The notes below the pieces were generated by a model. The model worked only from the letters and a program-made list of their open reading frames with translations. It was not told the DNA's origin and made no database searches. Made by a program: the position numbers and the translations under genes. This document shows, piece by piece, positions 33,411-44,870 of a DNA stretch of 64,000 nucleotides. Positions within the stretch are counted from its first letter, which is position 1. Every line of letters begins with the position of its first letter. This DNA comes from Nectonema munidae (Eukaryota; Nematomorpha; Nectonematoida; Nectonematidae): assembly GCA_030549495.1 (NCBI GenBank), contig JAUIRK010000443.1, forward strand, positions 1 to 64,000. Direction: 5' to 3'.

Positions 33411-34445
33411 CTAAGTGATAATACTCGATGATCTTTGTGTCTTTGTGCACTTGAAAAATCGAAACAAAGAGTTGGTAATGTGCTTGTCAATCAAGTATAT
33501 AGGCGTGTGTAGGATGGAGCTCAGTACAAAGAGCAGGATTTTGATCTCAAGGAATTGTTTGTAGGATGAGTAATACTCGAAGTAGAAGATCTTCAAGACA
33601 TCTAAGAATATATAAGTGAGATAGCATGAAAGGGAAGACAAATTGGTCAGGAATATAATGATCAGTTTGACTTCTTGGCTGTAAAAATTGAGGGCACTCG
33701 AAATTTTTTGCATCTTATTGGAATCAGAAATAGAGATGTTTTGGGAATTTTTTTCAATTTTACTTTGGAAGAAATTTTTAGATTTTTGCAAGAAGTTGAA
33801 GAAAGTTTTTTGATTTGAAGCTATTTCCTTGAAAGATTTTCTACACTTGAACTTTGTATACGATATAAAAAAGAAGATGTCAAAGAAGACGAGAAAAATA
33901 ACAGGACTTAGGAGCAAAATGACTTTGAGTATAAGGGAAAACACGATGAACGTAAAGGAAGAAATGAAGCCTTTTTTGAATAGTTTGATCATGATGATAT
34001 TGATTATGCCAATTAAAACTGCCATAACCCAGAGGCAAGCCATCAAATTCTTAATATACTTCTCTGACTTAGCCAGCATATACTTTATGGGAGAGAGAAT
34101 TGTGAATAACTTGAGCACTGATATGAGGGACACGCTGTACAAAGATATATACGAGAAGAGGTATCTCAAAGGCGCCAAAATATACAAGAAGACGATTTGT
34201 TTATAAGTCGGATTCGGTTGGTACAAGTAAAAGACGACGGTGATAATAGTGGTTATGGAGAGAAGAAGTTCTGAAATACTCAAATTCAGTAAGATGATGC
34301 TTGTCGATTTTCTCTTTGTTATCATTACGATCACTTTAAAGGAGTAAAGAGAGGTCAAGAAGAGGATTAGTGAGAGGCCAAGTTCAATGTAGTAGATGAC
34401 TTGATAGCAATCTCCTTTACAAAAACGATTCATCCAAAGAAACAT
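33411..34445 (-). CDS. Divergent rhodopsin-like seven-transmembrane receptor, intronless
   Basis: A 344-residue frame with a true ATG and seven hydrophobic spans at roughly 16-41, 48-75, 84-115, 133-155, 163-197, 258-287 and 299-322. Rhodopsin-family echoes are visible: LNLSISELLL in helix 2 (usual LNLA-ADLL), ISVLKLFTILSPIKYM at the end of helix 3 (usual IS-DRY-AI--PLKY), W139 in helix 4, P181 in helix 5 and TPIYLI in helix 7 (usual NPxxY). The DRY and NPxxY motifs are both altered, so signalling through the canonical mechanism is doubtful. The third cytoplasmic loop is long (about 60 residues) and basic. No intron is needed. No ligand can be proposed. The weak motif agreement leaves room for another seven-helix family. 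The frame is open throughout, unlike neighbouring debris. Confidence 0.65.
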   Translation of the reverse strand: MFLWMNRFCKGDCYQVIYYIELGLSLILFLTSLYSFKVIVMITKRKSTSIILLNLSISELLLSITTIITVVFYLYQPNPTYKQIVFLYILAPLRYLFSYISLYSVSLISVLKLFTILSPIKYMLAKSEKYIKNLMACLWVMAVLIGIINIIMIKLFKKGFISSFTFIVFSLILKVILLLSPVIFLVFFDIFFFISYTKFKCRKSFKEIASNQKTFFNFLQKSKNFFQSKIEKNSQNISISDSNKMQKISSALNFYSQEVKLIIIFLTNLSSLSCYLTYIFLDVLKIFYFEYYSSYKQFLEIKILLFVLSSILHTPIYLIDKHITNSLFRFFKCTKTQRSSSIIT

Positions 34446-34857
34446 GGTTTGATCTCCTTTTTAAACAATTTTATAGTAAAATGATTATTTCAACATTGTT
34501 AAAATCAGGGCAAACAATTTTTGGACTAAAAATCTTATTTTTAACTTTATAATCAAAAAAATTTACTTTTTTCACTTATTTTTTACATAAAGAAAAATTT
34601 GATTAAAATACTCCTTCTTGGATTATATTAAATTCATAAAAAAATTTAAATAATATTTAATATTTTTGATTTGTAAAATATTATATATATAAAAAAATAA
34701 AAATTATATGGTGTTTTTTTTTTGTTAACTAAAAAATTTCTTTAAAACTTTGTGACCTAAAAAAATTCCAAAAAGCAGAAGAAAAAAGAGATCAAACTAG
34801 TTTAATATTCGTTCTTTTTTTAATGTTTTTTGACTTTATTTATTTTTATTCACTCTG
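34446..34857. other. Region upstream of the receptor gene
   Basis: Very AT-rich. It would contain the receptor promoter; no specific motif was recognised. Confidence 0.3.
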
Positions 34858-35525
34858 AAAGGAGATGGTTGGTTGCTTCTTTGGATATCAAAGCACTTTC
34901 GGCCATAAGGCTATATGCTCGCATTATGATTGAGATGGTTAATGACAATTTTGATATTTTTTAATTTTAAGAGTCGCGAGCCTTAGGGATCGAACCCCCG
35001 ACCTTCAAATGTTAAGCTGAGAGGTTCACACTAGGGTTTGCTCCCGGTTCTGAAATACCGGGACGTTCCCGGTTCTAAAAATTTGGGAACCCTCTCGGAA
35101 CCGAAAAGTATTCCCGGTTCCTAGAATAACTTATTTTTAATTGATTTATTTCACTATGCAATTCTTTGCATAAAACTTTACTGCACTTCATTCATATAAA
35201 ATCTTTTTTTCATTGTCATCTCATTTTAATGGTAAACGGAGAAAAGTGTGCAAACGACAAAAGAGTTAATTTTTCTTTTTTTTCTGCGCTGCGCACTTTT
35301 GTCGTTTGCACACTTTTCTCCTAGAACCATTTTAATGATAATGATATAGAAAGAAAAAGTGTACATCTGTTTATAATAAATCAAAAACGTCAATTTCATT
35401 GCATCTTTTTGCTGTCTATATAAACCGGGATTTCGTGGTTTTGTAAGTTTTTTTCGGTATCGGTACCAGGTCCTAATTTTCGATACTTATGCAAACCCTA
35501 GTTCACACTAACAACCATTGAAGCT
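34858..35525 (-). mobile_element. tRNA-derived SINE, family B, copy 2 (split by a hAT MITE)
   Basis: Minus-strand SINE matching 3655-3840. Its head (CAATGGTTGTTA) lies at 35509-35525 and its body at 34858-35031. The two parts are separated by the MITE 35032-35500 and an 8-bp duplication of SINE sequence. B-box GGTTCGATCCC is intact on the minus strand. Confidence 0.75.
35032..35500 (-). mobile_element. hAT MITE, family TAGGGTTTGC, copy 2
   Basis: 469 bp with perfect 10-bp ends TAGGGTTTGC / GCAAACCCTA and a perfect 8-bp duplication GTTCACAC (35024-35031, 35501-35508). It matches 5133-5602 in opposite orientation, including the central inverted repeat. The insertion point inside a SINE is confirmed by comparison with the uninterrupted SINE at 3655-3840. 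Confidence 0.92.
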
Positions 35526-36530
35526 CCCCTGGAAGAAGTGTATCTTGGAAATTGTTTAAAAGGTATTTTATTCAAAATTTCAGCTTTTTTTTCAACAATA
35601 AAATTAAAAAGAAATTTATGATGTTTTTGCATTGGTAAATGCAAGTTTTGAATGAAACTATTTAAACATGAAATAATATCCATTGAAAATAATTTAATTT
35701 TTAGTTTTCTTACAAAATAAATTGTTGACTTTATAGTTTGACTTAAACAAATTTTTTCCACTTTTTTGACATAAAAAATTCAAAAAAACAGAAAAAAATA
35801 TTGCTCAAACTAGTTTTAAATTGGTTTACAGCGACTTTTTGTTCTTTAAAAAAGTGTACTTTTTAACTTTGTAGACTTTTGTTTCCCATATGGTTTAACC
35901 CATGGGAAAATGTATGCTTATGAGGGACTTTGATGTGTGTGATAGTAAGTCATCTATTTTTTATATTAATAATTTTTGTAAGAGATACAAAATTTTATAC
36001 TTGACTTTATTAAGTTTAAGCCCACAAATTTAAATGACCTGAAATTTTGTTTTTAGCTCAAAAATGTCAAAACTTAAGCAATAAAATTGAAAAAAAATTG
36101 ATAACGATTTTTAAATTCAAGATGGCCAAAATCTGGAAATCAAGACTGCAATGACGGACAAAGTTATAAATGGCCGACGTGTTTCTTTATTTATTTTAGA
36201 TTTTGTTAAATACTGATTTGCAAAAATAAACATTTTCAATTCCACTTTTAATATATGTTCCTCGTTACAAAACTTCAACTGAATTCATACTGATTATAAT
36301 TTGCATTGATTTAATTACAAACTAAATCTTGAATTTCGAAATAGCTCTTTTATATTTAAAAGTTTATATTTATATTTTCAAGCCTTTTACTTCACCAATA
36401 ATTTTGAATTTATTCAATTTCATATCATTAAAAGACTTGCTCAGCTTGTGCCTAGACCTTCCACATTACTTTAGTTGTTTTTCGGTTGGGTTTCAGACAC
36501 AAATTCTTTTAAAAGAAATTTCAGCCCTTT
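35526..36530. other. AT-rich spacer
   Basis: No recognised feature; short frames at 35498-35761 and 36329-36532 are unassigned. Confidence 0.3.
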
Positions 36531-37000
36531 GAGCCCCCCCCCTCCCCAAAAGTCAGGAATGTGCGCCCTTGACTCTTGAAAATATATATATTGGAACAGT
36601 TGTATACACATATTTTGCAATAAACATGGCAACTTTATAGCAAATGTCAATAAAAATTTTGATTGATGATAAATTGCTCACGAAAATTCATTTAAAGTTT
36701 ACATAAACTTAATTTTTTATACCAAATCGACCATGCTGATTTCATATCTCGAAACCATTTTAAAAATTAGAGTGTGAAAATTTTTAAAAATAATTGAATG
36801 TGTGGTTTACACTTAAAAATATTGTTCAATAATATTATTCATATTAGATTCGGTATTTCTATTCTAAATCGATCATGCTGATTTCATTCCTGGACTCAGT
36901 TTTTGGCAATTAAAGTGTCAAAATGTAGGAAAGTATCAATCAAATATGTGTTTTATTATGAAATTTTTTCCAAGGATATTATTTTAATTTTAAACAAAAT
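36531..37000. repeat. C-run followed by diverged ~150-bp repeats
   Basis: A run CCCCCCCCCTCCCC at about 36534-36547 is followed by two units about 150 bp apart, each carrying ATCGA(C/T)CATGCTGATTTCAT (about 36727 and 36877). The layout resembles 41013-41690. Confidence 0.45.
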
Positions 37001-38501
37001 ATAGATTTAGAAATATATTAAAAATACAGGAATATTTCCTTTTTGAAGTGAAATTGCCCATGGACCAAAAAATGTACCAATTTTCTTTATCTTTTGTCTC
37101 TGGGATACAAAGAATATTTTATTAACTGTCAGTGCAGTTCATGTGGAGCAAGATTGAGAAGCAATCAACAATACCCATATTTTATTTAGCACTTTGGAGT
37201 TTACGCGAAAACTTAAAATGGTTCATTCACTAAATAATAAACTAACTAAATGTTATTAAATTTCAAAATTTTTGTTATTTAGTCGCACACATAAAGTTCT
37301 ATTTACACCTTCAATATTCATTTATTTAACAAAAATCTTGTTTCTCTCATTAACAAAATGAACAACAAAAAACTTATATTTGAATATGAGGAATATAAAT
37401 CCGAAAGTTTCTTCATAATACAATATGCTAAACTTGTCCATACCAACATTTTTGGGTCTACGCCATCAAATTTAAAAGTATAATATGTGATATTTTTTAC
37501 GCATCTTGAAATTTTGTTCTAATCAGAAGTAAAAAGAGCATAAAATGTTTTCACTGAACATTGTTGTTAGAAGGAAAATTGAACTTATTCACTTTTTCAA
37601 AAAAAAAAAATTCTATTTCAAGCGCTTTTTTATAAGAGCTACGTAGCTTGGGGTTTGTTTATCTTAGTCGCAGAAGGCTTTTGATATAGCCTTTTATATT
37701 TTTTGTATTTATCGTTTAAAGAAGGGTCTTACTTTTGAGCACTGTGTATATTGATCTTTGTTCGAAAACCTTTTAAAAAGAGTAAAAACGTGCCTACGAC
37801 AAAGTACAAAGGGGGAGAAGAGGAAGTGACAAGGTTTTTGCTTTCATTAGCTTAATTAATATTTTATTTTGCCAAGGCATTCTACTACATTTGATTCGTT
37901 GAAAAGATCTCTTACAGATATAGTTACATAAATATTTAAAAGATAGTTACATGTATGTGTGTTACACACGGTTCATGAAATGGTTAATTTAAAACAAATC
38001 AATGCAATTTTAGGGGCGTATATGCAAAAGAACAGTATATATATATATTCTATAGTTTTATAGGCATTTCTTGATGTTTGAAGAATTAGACTTTAACCTC
38101 CTTTCTTTGCAATTATCACTAAAAAATGATTTTCAATTCAAATTTTCTATATAACAATAGCTAACTAGATACTTATAAGAAGGAAAATTTTGAAATAAAA
38201 TTATCACAATATGATAATATTACATATTCGGTTTGATATAAGTAATTGAGAGCATTAGATGTGAATAAAATCTATCCATCTATACTCTTTTCCTAATTGT
38301 GTTGTCAAATTTGAGAATATAATATCAAATCAAAATGTTTGAAGATATAAAAAATGCAATTATTAAAAAAAGAACAAATTAATGCTTCACGTTTTAAAAT
38401 TGATTGATAGGTATAATCAAAAGAATTTTTCATAGTCATTCCTCTAATACCCCATTAAGATTTGGTTTGAGACTCTTCTTAGCCTGTTATAGACTACAAA
38501 C
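37001..38501. other. AT-rich spacer
   Basis: A TA microsatellite lies near 38037-38049. No coding or repeat ends recognised. Confidence 0.3.
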
Positions 38502-40199
38502 AAGGGCAATTTTTTGACCTAAAATGATTTTTTTGACCTTATATTCAAAAATTTTGATTTTATTGAAAAAAATATTTGACCTAAACTTTATTCACGGTCT
38601 CAACTTCTAAAATTGTTAAAAATTAGGCAAAATAGCTTACAAAATTTTTTTTTATTCTAAATAAATTTGTTCACTAAAAATGTAAAAAAAAGAATAAAAA
38701 ATTACATGATGAAGTATTAAAATAAAACAAAAAATATTTGAAAATATTTGAAGGCAAAAAATTTCTGTCCTTAGCCATCAATTTTTAAATCAATGAAAAC
38801 GAGCGCTCGACAGCAACACATGTTGCTGACACTTTTGCAAAATGTATATGTTGTAGGGAAAATGTTTGAGTTTTCCAAGGCCACTATTTTTTTCACTTTC
38901 ATTCTTACGTCAATATATTCTTTAATTTGACATTCATCAATTCTGAAATTTAAGTTTTGATATATTTCAAATGCCGTTTTCAAGCTGGGAATCAGTAAAG
39001 TTTTCATCGACTATATCACAAATATTTGAATAACAGCCTTTAATGTTGTATAGCTGCTGACCAACTAAATTTTCTTTTTTCAAGGCTTTTTTCACTCTAA
39101 AAACATTCAAACTATTGTTTTCTTCTATTGAATCAACAATTTTTATGATTTCTGGTAGTTTGTTGCTGTAGTAAATGGCTGCTCTGAGCCAAGAGGACCA
39201 GCGGGTTACTATAATAAGGCAAGAGCATGAAGTGTGCAAAACAAGTAATATGGAAAAGATTTTCATACAGCAATTTCAATGTTTTAGCTGCTGATAAATT
39301 AAAAAGATTAATTAGTCCATCACAAATAAACAATAAAAAGTTTTTCCTTTCAACGTCAAATTCCTTGCAAAGTTTTATTGGCATTTGCATGTTAATCCAA
39401 CACCTCACATTTGACTAAGCAGCTTTTTTGTGGAGATTCTATGTCCCCAAATAAAATATTGCGCATAATATTTGAAGATACTTCTGTTTCACCAAGCATT
39501 AGAAAGATTTTTTTATTGAGTAAGAGCTTTTTGATTTCAGTTATTTTTTCTTTCGACATTTCCTCAACCATTTTGCGTCTTTGGGAAACTAAAGGCAAAG
39601 AATAACGCATATTAGAAAACAAATTAACAATACTTTCATGATTTAATTTGTGAAGCGGTATATTCGCTTCTAAAAATGATTTAGCAATTTTTTTTGAAAA
39701 ATTTTTACTTCTACTTTGCATATAGTTATTTAAACTCTCATTTTTTGATATATTTTTTTGAGCTTATTTTCGAATTTTTATGGCTTTCAATAAAAAAAAT
39801 TTATCAAACTTATATTGCAGCTTATATTTGCTTAATTTCAAAAAAAAAAGTAAAAAGAATACTGATGTGGTTTTATAATGGAAAAATCTTCCCAAAAACA
39901 CTAAAAAGGGGGGGAAACGATACAGAAAAACTTTAAAATTAGAATTGGAATTCAGAAAAAAAAAATTTTATTTTATCGTGATGTGTGAAAAAAATATTTA
40001 AATATTTATTTTTCTTTTTTGAACTATATTTTGATTTTCACAAATTTTTAACTTTTTTTTACCTAAAAAATTTTTTTGGGACTTTATTGACCTAAAAAAA
40101 GTTTTGGATGTTGAAGTTTTTGTATCGAATCTTCAGAAAAACATATTTTTGGTTTAAAAAAGAATTTTTTTTTGACTTTACTGACTTTTAACTGCCCTA
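38502..40199 (-). mobile_element. hAT-like DNA transposon with decayed transposase
   Basis: A 1,698-bp element. Ends are AAGGGCAATTTTTTGACC (left) and, read inward, TAGGGCAGTTAAAAGTCA (right). The flanking 8-bp duplication has one difference (CTACAAAC 38494-38501, CTGCAAAC 40200-40207). Minus-strand frames across 38771-39721 carry the transposase in order: KNFSKKIAKSFLEANIPLHK, KCEVLD, LLYENLFHITCFAHFM, VTRWSSWLRAAIYY with SNKLPEIIKIVDS, and DVRMKVKKIVALENSN. This pattern (CLAH, TRWG-WL-AA-YY) is that of invertebrate hAT-like proteins often labelled CGG-repeat-binding-like. Frameshifts separate the frames, so it is inactive, but its ends could still be mobilised. Confidence 0.82.
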
Positions 40200-40207
40200 C
40201 TGCAAAC

Positions 40208-41012
40208 TCAAGGCCCTTTGCACTTGGTGAGTGGTAGCAGTAATAGGGACCGTTTAAGAACGCTACAACTTATCTCGCTAAAGGGAAGTAAAGGGGACAG
40301 GCGCGCTTTATCTAGGCAATTAATCAGTAGTTCTAACGAATAAATCCAGCGAATGATCAAGAGCAATACTTGATTTATCTTTTCCATATATATCTCATTT
40401 TAAGTTCTAAAATGTCTTTTTTAAATTCTAACATGTCTTTTTTTAATTCTAAAATGTCTTTTTTGATTTTCAATTTTTTCATAAAAATTCTGAAGTGTGG
40501 TTCTGAATGAGCAGTTATAGTGATAATAATCATCTAATCCGATATTTATCATTCATGAAATTTACCAACCGGAATCTTAAATCTTATATATTTTCTCACT
40601 GCAAAGATCTTCTCAAAAAATTCTCTTACTAGTTTTAATGTGATATTTAATTATTTCAAGTGTAATTCAAAACAAACAAAATATCTTTATTCATCACGAA
40701 ATAGCTATTCCCATCTCTCCTTTTTGTATATTACGCAGAGCATTTGTTATATAACTTTTATATTCTTCTCTGTTAATTGAGAAAACTGCTATTTTGTAGC
40801 GTGATTGATTGGATTGTGACTAAAGCAACAATTTTCTTGTTTTACCCAAATTTTTGTTTTGCGAAATTTTTAATTTTTGAAAATGAGGAAAGATACAAGG
40901 GGCGCGGAAAGAAAGGTTTGCTCTTAAAGAGAGCATGCTGGTAAAAATGTTCAGAGCCACTGATACCCTATTAATGCTGGGCTAAATTTGTCTGCTCAAG
41001 TGCTGGGGACGT
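40208..41012. other. Spacer with ~22-bp T-rich repeats
   Basis: Three units related to ATTCTAAAATGTCTTTTTT at about 40395-40465, like those at 12670-12790. Otherwise no feature recognised. Confidence 0.45.
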
Positions 41013-41690
41013 AAAGTGCCCCCCCCCCCTCCCCTATTTTTCTCAGATAAATAAGTTTTTATAAATATTTTTAACGTGGCATATATATTTCAACTATGCT
41101 GAATTCAGTGGTGAGGTCCATTTTTTATCAAAATCAATCAAACCTGTCAAAAAATTGATTTATATATGACAGCTCATCTCAAAAATATACTTTTTAGATG
41201 AATAATTATATAAAGTTTTTTACACATATATACCCATTTTCAAGCATGCTGAATTCAGTGGTGATATTCATTTTTATGAAAATCAATCAAACCTGTCAAA
41301 AAATTGATTTATATATGACAGCTCATCTCAAAAATATACTTTTTAGATAAATAATTATATAAAGTTTTTTACACATATATACCCATTTTCAAGCATGCTG
41401 AATTTAGTGGTGATATTCATTTTTATGAAAATCAATCAAACCTGTCAAAAAACTGATTTATCTCAAAAAGAAACATTTTATCCAAAGAATTATATAAACT
41501 TTTTTATACACATATACCCATTTATAAGTGCTCTGTGTTTACTGGTGATATTCTTTTTTTTAAAAAAAACAGAAAAATCAAAAAAAAAAATTTAAAAATT
41601 ACACCCCCCTAAAAAAAAAATTTTTTTTTTTTAAAAAGTTTTATACATATATACCCATTTTCCTCTCTGCTGAGCTGGAACAGCTAGAGA
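41013..41690. repeat. C-run followed by a ~150-bp tandem array (about four units)
   Basis: After a C-run (41018-41035), the word GAATTCAGTGGTGA recurs at 41101 and 41251, with a variant (AATTTAGTGGTGA) at 41401 and a degenerate one near 41531. Units share ATCAATCAAACCTGTC and TACACATATATACCCATTTT. The last unit is shorter and decayed. No coding capacity. Confidence 0.75.
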
Positions 41691-42188
41691 GCGAGCCTGC
41701 TGGTTGTGAATAGTGCAACGGCCATCAGATATTGTGGTTAGTTGCTCTATATCATTTGTTTCTGTGCTTCATAGCGTACAGGTAGATACAGTCCTTCACC
41801 CACGCATAATATTTAGCAATTTGTTTAAAAACAATTTTCACATTGATAAAATCTAGGCAAATTTTTTATTGCATTTCCTTGTATTTGTCTTGATGTTATC
41901 ATCCTTTCATATTCCATTGCAAACACTGCGATAAAAATATACGAGTATGATTTTTATTTTTTTTCATTTGTTCAAATTCCGTCCTTGAGTTTTAATCAGT
42001 GAAGTTCCAATTAATATACTCACTTCCAAAATATTCTTCGCCTGTTGAATGGTAATTGATTTTAAAAAAATTAATTAATAATATACTCTATAAGGGTCAT
42101 ATTGTGAAGCTATATATCAAAATCTTTATGTTCGATGCAGACATGCAATGTAATAAGATAGATTTAGCGTTAAAAGAAATGAAATTAA
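41691..42188. other. Spacer
   Basis: AT-rich, no feature recognised. Confidence 0.3.
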
Positions 42189-42554
42189 TTGAATCATTTT
42201 AGTACATTGATACAAAGTTTAAACTGTACACTACGAACAAAAGTGGTCGGGCAAGCACGCGCGAGATATCAAAAAACAACGAAATGTATAGAAAGTATAT
42301 GTAACATAGAAAGAATAGCGTTTGTCAGACATACTAAATCATTAGGCTGTCAAGACGTCGCTAAACTACAAAAAGAAGCAATGAAAAGTATATGTAACAT
42401 ACAAAGTATTGCGTTTGAAAGAGATGAGTTATTATGGATTTTGATGAACCTAGAGAAACTAAATTCCAATGACAAATTTTTAATAAAAATTTTAATTTGG
42501 ATAGCTTTTAAGAGGGGTATTAAATACAAAAAAATAAAATTTCAAAAAAAATAA
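42189..42554 (+). CDS. Unassigned 121-codon open frame
   Basis: An open frame with an imperfect internal repeat: ESICNIERIAFVR and KSICNIQSIAFER about 37 codons apart, also visible in DNA as two similar blocks (GTATATGTAACATA). No family is recognised, and there is no start context, signal peptide or splice evidence. It could be chance or a fragment of a repetitive gene. Confidence 0.2.
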   Translation: MNHFSTLIQSLNCTLRTKVVGQARARYQKTTKCIESICNIERIAFVRHTKSLGCQDVAKLQKEAMKSICNIQSIAFERDELLWILMNLEKLNSNDKFLIKILIWIAFKRGIKYKKIKFQKK

Positions 42555-43424
42555 AAAAGTTTTGTTCTCTACCATTTTCATTAGAACTATACAGTACTAA
42601 ACACTAACTTCAAGACATCTAGAGATTATATCAATGTTTATTGAATTTTTTAAACCTTATCATTTATAAAAAGAAAAATATGATCATAAAAGAAAATGTT
42701 TTACCTGAGTTCCAAGCAAGAATTTCCAGATAGCATCGTTATAAGTTTAAATATGAACGTTTTCAGAATAATTATACCGCAAACTTAGTTTACACAAAGA
42801 GCTTTTGATGATTGAAATACTTTCCCGGAAGAAGTAGTTAATCCTCTATGTTCATAGGAAAAATAATTTATATAAATGTGTGATATGACTAATATTTTAA
42901 GCACTAAAATTCTATAAAATATAATTTACCGTTTATATGAACACCGCAAGCTTTCCAATACAGCCAAACAAAAGCAATAAATGTAAAAAAACTGAACAAG
43001 ACATCGTGTCTCCATGTAGCCCAATTTACGGAATTTTTTTTCTCATTCGAACCAATTGAATTCTCTGATCACTGTGCAACACTCAAAAAAGTACAATAGA
43101 TGTATGACCATTTTTATATGCTAAATGAGATGGAAAATCCATTTCTGGCCTTCTTTCTGTTGAATTAGGCATGGTTTTTTGCAGAAGTGTCCGTGTATAC
43201 CCTTTTGTCATTATTATTATTATTAAATAAAATTTTCTACCGCATTGTAAAATGGTTTTCAACCCAGGGCTAGTGATCAATCCTTGTAACACCTACACTG
43301 TGATATGATGAATAGCACAGTACAGTTTAAAATAATATTTTCTCGTTTATTATTGTTTGCTTGTATTTAATTAAGTTTATCATTTAATACGCATACTTCA
43401 AATCTTGTGTTTAATTTTTTCTTT
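42555..43424. other. Spacer
   Basis: AT-rich, no recognised feature. Confidence 0.3.
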
Positions 43425-44870
43425 CAGATCTTATTTGTTTTCAACAATGAATGCAAAACAGGGCAAAATGATCCAAACAGATTCTGTTACATATGTAGGG
43501 AATTAACTTTTGTTAAAGAAAAGCGCAGTATTACACGCCATACCAAGAAAATGTGCAAGGCGCATTTCGATTTTGACTCTCATGTTTGTTGCCTTACAGG
43601 CGTGGTCATTGAGTGCCTGGTATGCAGGAAAAAATGTTCACATGAAGTTTGGTGTGCCAATGATTTGTCGTGAGCAGAAAGATCATAATGATTGCTATTT
43701 CTGTCAGCAAGACTTTACAGGCTGCACTATAGCAAAGAAAAAGGAACACATTATGTGCCCAAATTTGCAATCAGCAATGCTCCCAGTAGAGAACTCAGAA
43801 AATTTACTTGTGCTCAAAGCTGCAGATCAAGGAATGCAGAGTTCCAGCAGTGCAGATAAGCATTCCACTCGTGAATATGTGAGCCGAATCATCCAGAAAG
43901 CGAGAATAAACCAATACCATATTCTCAAAAGGATGACTTGTGCAGGGATCTCTATTTAACCAAAGACAAAAGTGAGTTTTTTCCAACTGGCGACTTTTCA
44001 TAGATGAATCTAAGGGCAGCATCCAAGCTGTTCTATTACCACAATGGTGCCTTCTGTTCCTATAGCACAGCCGAATGTTATGAAAATCTTAAAGCAATCC
44101 TAACAAGCATACCGTATAATGACCATAACTGGCATATTTGTGCAGATTTTAAGGTTGTGGTCATTCTTAATGGCCTTCAGGTGGGCTATACTAAATTTTG
44201 CTGTTTCTTATGCTTATGAAACTCCAGAGCCAGAACTGAACATTATGTACGCAAGGATTGGTCCATCCGAGATGCAATTGAGAAAGGAAAACAAAAACAC
44301 CTTCAAAAAACCCCTTTTGAAAAAGAGAGAAATCTTTTTCCCCCTTTTTAAAAAAAAACTTTTTTTTTTAAGCAATTTATGAAAGCCTTGGACCAGGAAT
44401 CCTCAGCATTTGCATATCTTGCAGAGAAGTTCCCTTCTCTGAGTCAAGCTTAAATTAAAGAAGGTATCTTCATAGGTCCCCAAATTCGAAAAATTGTATT
44501 GATGAAATGAAGAGAAGCTTGCCTTTAAGTCATTCAAGAAAGTTTGTGATAACTTCTGGGGAACCATCGTTCAGAAGACTTGTACAAGTTATGAATGATC
44601 TGCTGAGTCATTTTCATTATCTTGGATGTAACATGTCTCTAAAAGTTCATGTTCTCCACTCTCATTTGGATTTTTGCGAAAAATTTTGGTGATGTGAGTG
44701 ATGAACATGGCGAGAGATTACAACAGGATATTTCACGATTCAAAGGAAAATGGAACCCTGGCATGTTGACAGACTTCTTCTGGGGTATGAAAAAAGATCA
44801 CACTACGTACAAGAGGCTTAGAATGAACAAAAGTTGTTCAAACTGACACGTGTGTGTTTTTAATTCATAA
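43425..44870 (+). pseudogene. Repeated arthropod-type protein family, copy II
   Basis: Plus-strand landmarks: DPNRFCYICRELTFV, a Cys-rich stretch, DHNDCYFCQQDFTGC, MCPNLQSAMLPV, ECYENLKAIL, DHNWHICADFKVV, LNGLQVGYTKFCCFLC, KEGIFIGPQIRK-like text near 44460, CNMSLKVHVLHSHLDF and VSDEHGERLQQDI. The order matches copy I on 16980-18655. Paired Cys-X2-Cys units suggest zinc binding. It is interrupted in several places, and the segment around HIKLGLMK is replaced by a lysine/phenylalanine-rich low-complexity stretch near 44280-44375. Confidence 0.65.
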
